DNA of 16,037 nucleotides from an uncultured Muribaculaceae bacterium (lineage in GTDB: Bacteria; Bacteroidota; Bacteroidia; Bacteroidales; Muribaculaceae). The number at the start of each line of letters is the position of its first letter. Position 1 is the first letter of the stretch. The notes under the pieces were generated by a model. The model did not search any database. It had not been told where the DNA came from and worked only from the letters and a program-made list of their open reading frames with translations. Shown here piece by piece: positions 14,123 to 16,037 of this stretch. A program made the position numbers and the translations under genes. Location: assembly GCA_910577585.1 (NCBI GenBank), contig CAJTNN010000038.1, positions 1 through 16,037 of the forward strand. Reading direction: 5' to 3'.

Positions 14123-14596
14123 ATGCGCACCATATTCCGCAGTCTTATAGCCGTGGCGGCCATCGCCGGGGGAGCAACAATGCTGACCGGCTGCGTGGGC
14201 GATTTCGATTACGGCTGGAATCCTACACCTCCCTACGGCTGGAACAATACCTTCTATGACTCCGCACTGACGGGATGCTGGCGGCTGGCGATGGTGAATT
14301 CGCAACCTGTGGCGGGATATCAGGTGAACTACATGTCGTTTGACGGGCGCGGACGAGGCGAGTATTTCTATTACGACAACGGACGCCGTTATGTGGAGAA
14401 CACAGCCTACTGGTGTCAGCGCTCGTCGGGTGGCAACTCCTATTATCAGGTCAATATACAGTATGAGACCTCGGGAAGCCCCACGACGATGAATTACTGG
14501 TTTACCGACAACGGCGACACCCTATGGATGCAATGGCGCAACTCCTACGGACTGCAGACCTACATCTATTACTATCAGGACTACCTGCCCTGGTAA
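14123..14596 (+). CDS. Small lipoprotein, lipocalin-like
   Basis: A 157-residue predicted lipoprotein. I chose the ATG at 14123 because it gives a compact lipoprotein signal (MRTIFRSLIAVAAIAGG, then LTGC with Cys24 lipidated). The frame extends upstream to a TTG at 14078 and an ATG at 14087, but those would put charged residues in front of the signal. After a short Pro/Trp/Gly/Asn-rich spacer, the mature part (about 50-157) opens with LTGCWRLAMVNSQPV. That resembles the G-x-W start of lipocalin-like domains common in Bacteroidales lipoproteins. It then alternates Tyr/Trp-rich beta strands to the end. The fold call is inference from pattern; ligand and role are unknown. It is probably in the outer membrane. 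It is convergent with recA. Confidence 0.8.
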   Translation: MRTIFRSLIAVAAIAGGATMLTGCVGDFDYGWNPTPPYGWNNTFYDSALTGCWRLAMVNSQPVAGYQVNYMSFDGRGRGEYFYYDNGRRYVENTAYWCQRSSGGNSYYQVNIQYETSGSPTTMNYWFTDNGDTLWMQWRNSYGLQTYIYYYQDYLPW

Positions 14597-14612
14597 TTTA
14601 TTGATATACGCA

Positions 14613-14662
14613 ACAATCCGGATGGACTCGGAATCATGCGATTCCGAGTCCATCCGGATTGT
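14613..14662. terminator. 23-bp perfect inverted repeat between lipoprotein gene and recA
   Basis: The arms 14613-14635 and 14640-14662 are exactly complementary over 23 bp, with a 4-nt loop (ATGC). It lies 16 nt after the lipoprotein stop and 66 nt beyond the recA stop. There is no strong U-tract on either side (CGTGTATATG on the plus strand, TGCGTATATC on the minus). Its place between convergent genes argues for a bidirectional terminator, or a structure that protects both 3' ends. Confidence 0.75.
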
Positions 14663-14728
14663 CGTGTATATGGAGCGCTCTCCCAAGCCTATCCATGCAG
14701 GTAGCTGGGCGCGCCGGGCATCTATGTA

Positions 14729-15928
14729 TTATTCCTCGATCTCAAACTCGTCTGCGAAGAGATCATCGGGGATATCCTCCTGGTCGGAGTCAGAGCCGTC
14801 GTAGTATTCCTCGCGGTCATCGTCGTCTTCGCTCACACGCTCGGAGTCTTTCGAGGGGAGGAAGGGATTGCGCCCGCCATCCTTCTGGGCGGCTGCCTCC
14901 TGAAGAGCGGCGCGCACCTTCTGGTCAAGCTCATCCATCAGTTCGGGGTTATCCTTGATGACAGCCTTCACCGCGTCGCGACCCTGACCGAGCTTGTTGC
15001 CCTGATAGCTGAACCATGCACCCGACTTCTTGACGATGTCGAGATTGACAGCAAGGTCGAGTATCTCACCTGAGCGCGAGATTCCCTCGCCAAACATGAT
15101 GTCGAACTCAGCCTTCTTGAAGGGGGGAGCCACTTTGTTCTTCACCACTTTCACCTTCACCAGGCGGCCGATCATCTCATCCTTGTCCTTGATCATGGTG
15201 CTGGGACGAATATCGAGACGCACTGAGGCGTAGAATTTCAGGGCGTTACCGCCGGTGGTGGTCTCCGGACTACCGAACATCACACCGATCTTCTCACGAA
15301 GCTGGTTGATGAAGATGCAACATGTGCGAGTGCGGGCGATTGTGCTGGTGAGCTTACGCATCGCCTGGCTCATCAGACGCGCATGCAGACCCATATTCTT
15401 CTCGCCCATCTCTCCCTCAAGCTCTGCCTTCGGGGTCAGCGCAGCCACTGAGTCGATGACGAGCACATCAATCGCACCTGAGTTGATAAGCTGCTCGGCG
15501 ATGGCCAGAGCCTGCTCGCCGTTGTCAGGCTGCGAAATCCAGAGATTATTGACGTCTACACCAAGTTTCTCGGCATAAAAGCGGTCGAAAGCATGCTCGG
15601 CATCTATGATGGCGCATATGCCCCCCTGCTTCTGGGCCTCGGCAATGACGTGGATGGCAAGAGTAGTCTTACCTGACGACTCCGGACCATAAATCTCAGT
15701 GATACGGCCACGCGGCAGACCACCCACTCCCAGTGCGAAGTCAAGACCAATCGAGCCGGTGGATATTGCCTCGACATCGGCAATCTTGTCGTCGCCAAGA
15801 CGCATGATGGCGCCGGCACCGAAATCCTTCTCAAGATGCTGCATGGTCACTCCGAGTGCCTTGCGCTTCTCATCGGCATCGCTGATGCGGGCGCTGAGCA
15901 CTTTCTTTGTCTCTTTTTTCTTTGCCAT
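14729..15928 (-). CDS. recA: Recombinase RecA
   Basis: RecA forms ATP-dependent filaments on single-stranded DNA, carries out strand exchange in homologous recombination and repair, and triggers SOS-type responses where present. Walker A GPESSGKT is at residues 81-88, DAEHAFD with Glu111 at 109-115, Walker B LVIDS near 156-160, and loop L2 with the GSPETTTGGNALKFYASVRLD signature at 219-239. All catalytic regions are intact. At 399 residues it is longer than the roughly 350 of Escherichia coli because of the C-terminal tail: residues 361-399 contain 21 Asp/Glu among 39. The tail may set how readily RecA loads on DNA, as the shorter acidic tail does in E. coli. Monocistronic, with a -7 promoter match about 50 nt upstream. 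No LexA-like operator was recognised. Confidence 0.99.
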   Translation of the reverse strand: MAKKKETKKVLSARISDADEKRKALGVTMQHLEKDFGAGAIMRLGDDKIADVEAISTGSIGLDFALGVGGLPRGRITEIYGPESSGKTTLAIHVIAEAQKQGGICAIIDAEHAFDRFYAEKLGVDVNNLWISQPDNGEQALAIAEQLINSGAIDVLVIDSVAALTPKAELEGEMGEKNMGLHARLMSQAMRKLTSTIARTRTCCIFINQLREKIGVMFGSPETTTGGNALKFYASVRLDIRPSTMIKDKDEMIGRLVKVKVVKNKVAPPFKKAEFDIMFGEGISRSGEILDLAVNLDIVKKSGAWFSYQGNKLGQGRDAVKAVIKDNPELMDELDQKVRAALQEAAAQKDGGRNPFLPSKDSERVSEDDDDREEYYDGSDSDQEDIPDDLFADEFEIEE

Positions 15929-15980
15929 ATCTATGTTGTATTTTTTATTTTCGAGTTACGAAGTTTTTATTTTCCGGTTA

Positions 15981-15988
15981 CAAAGTTA
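15981..15988 (-). promoter_or_regulatory. Likely -7 element of recA
   Basis: Minus-strand TAACTTTG matches TAnnTTTG and is the same octamer as the yceD-rpmF promoter. It lies about 53 nt before the recA start. The -33 position carries only a weak match. The remaining bases to the window end hold nothing further that I recognise. Confidence 0.55.
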
Positions 15989-16037
15989 ATACACCCTCAC
16001 CTTGATTCCTAATCAATGAGGGGATAAATCGCGATTT

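Noticed and set aside
15929..16037. LexA-type SOS operator upstream of recA
   Set aside because: No palindromic operator pattern was found; only the general -7 promoter element is visible.

Overview
The window looks like chromosomal DNA of a Bacteroidales bacterium, most likely a gut Muribaculaceae (S24-7) member. The family-level call is inference. Support comes from the DUF177-rpmF-fabH-era-der gene order, a RecA with a long acidic tail, secreted proteins with C-terminal modules resembling type IX secretion (T9SS) sorting domains, near absence of strong Shine-Dalgarno sites, and several close matches to the Bacteroidetes promoter element TAnnTTTG.

Layout. Positions 1-464 hold no convincing gene: a T-rich stretch, a striking 17/18-bp tandem repeat (201-373) and a GC-rich patch. 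From 546 to 9661 every gene lies on the minus strand. In transcription order these are a GH73-like glucosaminidase with two LysM modules, tRNA-Arg(CCU), a secreted M6 metallopeptidase, YceD/DUF177, ribosomal protein L32, FabH, the GTPases Era and Der, and a GYF_2-TM2 membrane protein. The plus strand then carries a 950-residue secreted protein built of repeated beta-rich modules (10066-12918). Cytidine deaminase (minus) and a small lipoprotein (plus) diverge from a region containing a degenerate 19-bp repeat. recA (minus) converges on the lipoprotein gene, with a 23-bp perfect inverted repeat between them.

Function. The YceD-L32-FabH-Era-Der block joins ribosome assembly (L32, Era, Der, and probably YceD) with the first condensation of fatty-acid synthesis (FabH). 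A strong terminator-like hairpin lies between rpmF and fabH and another follows fabH, so this conserved block is probably several transcription units. The M6 peptidase and the 950-residue protein both have signal peptides and similar T9SS-like C-termini, so both are probably exported by the same machinery. The LysM hydrolase acts on peptidoglycan.

I found no CRISPR array, prophage, insertion sequence, toxin-antitoxin pair or defence system. The least ordinary items are the two short-period tandem repeats, the modular 950-residue protein, the long palindrome after recA and the acidic RecA tail.
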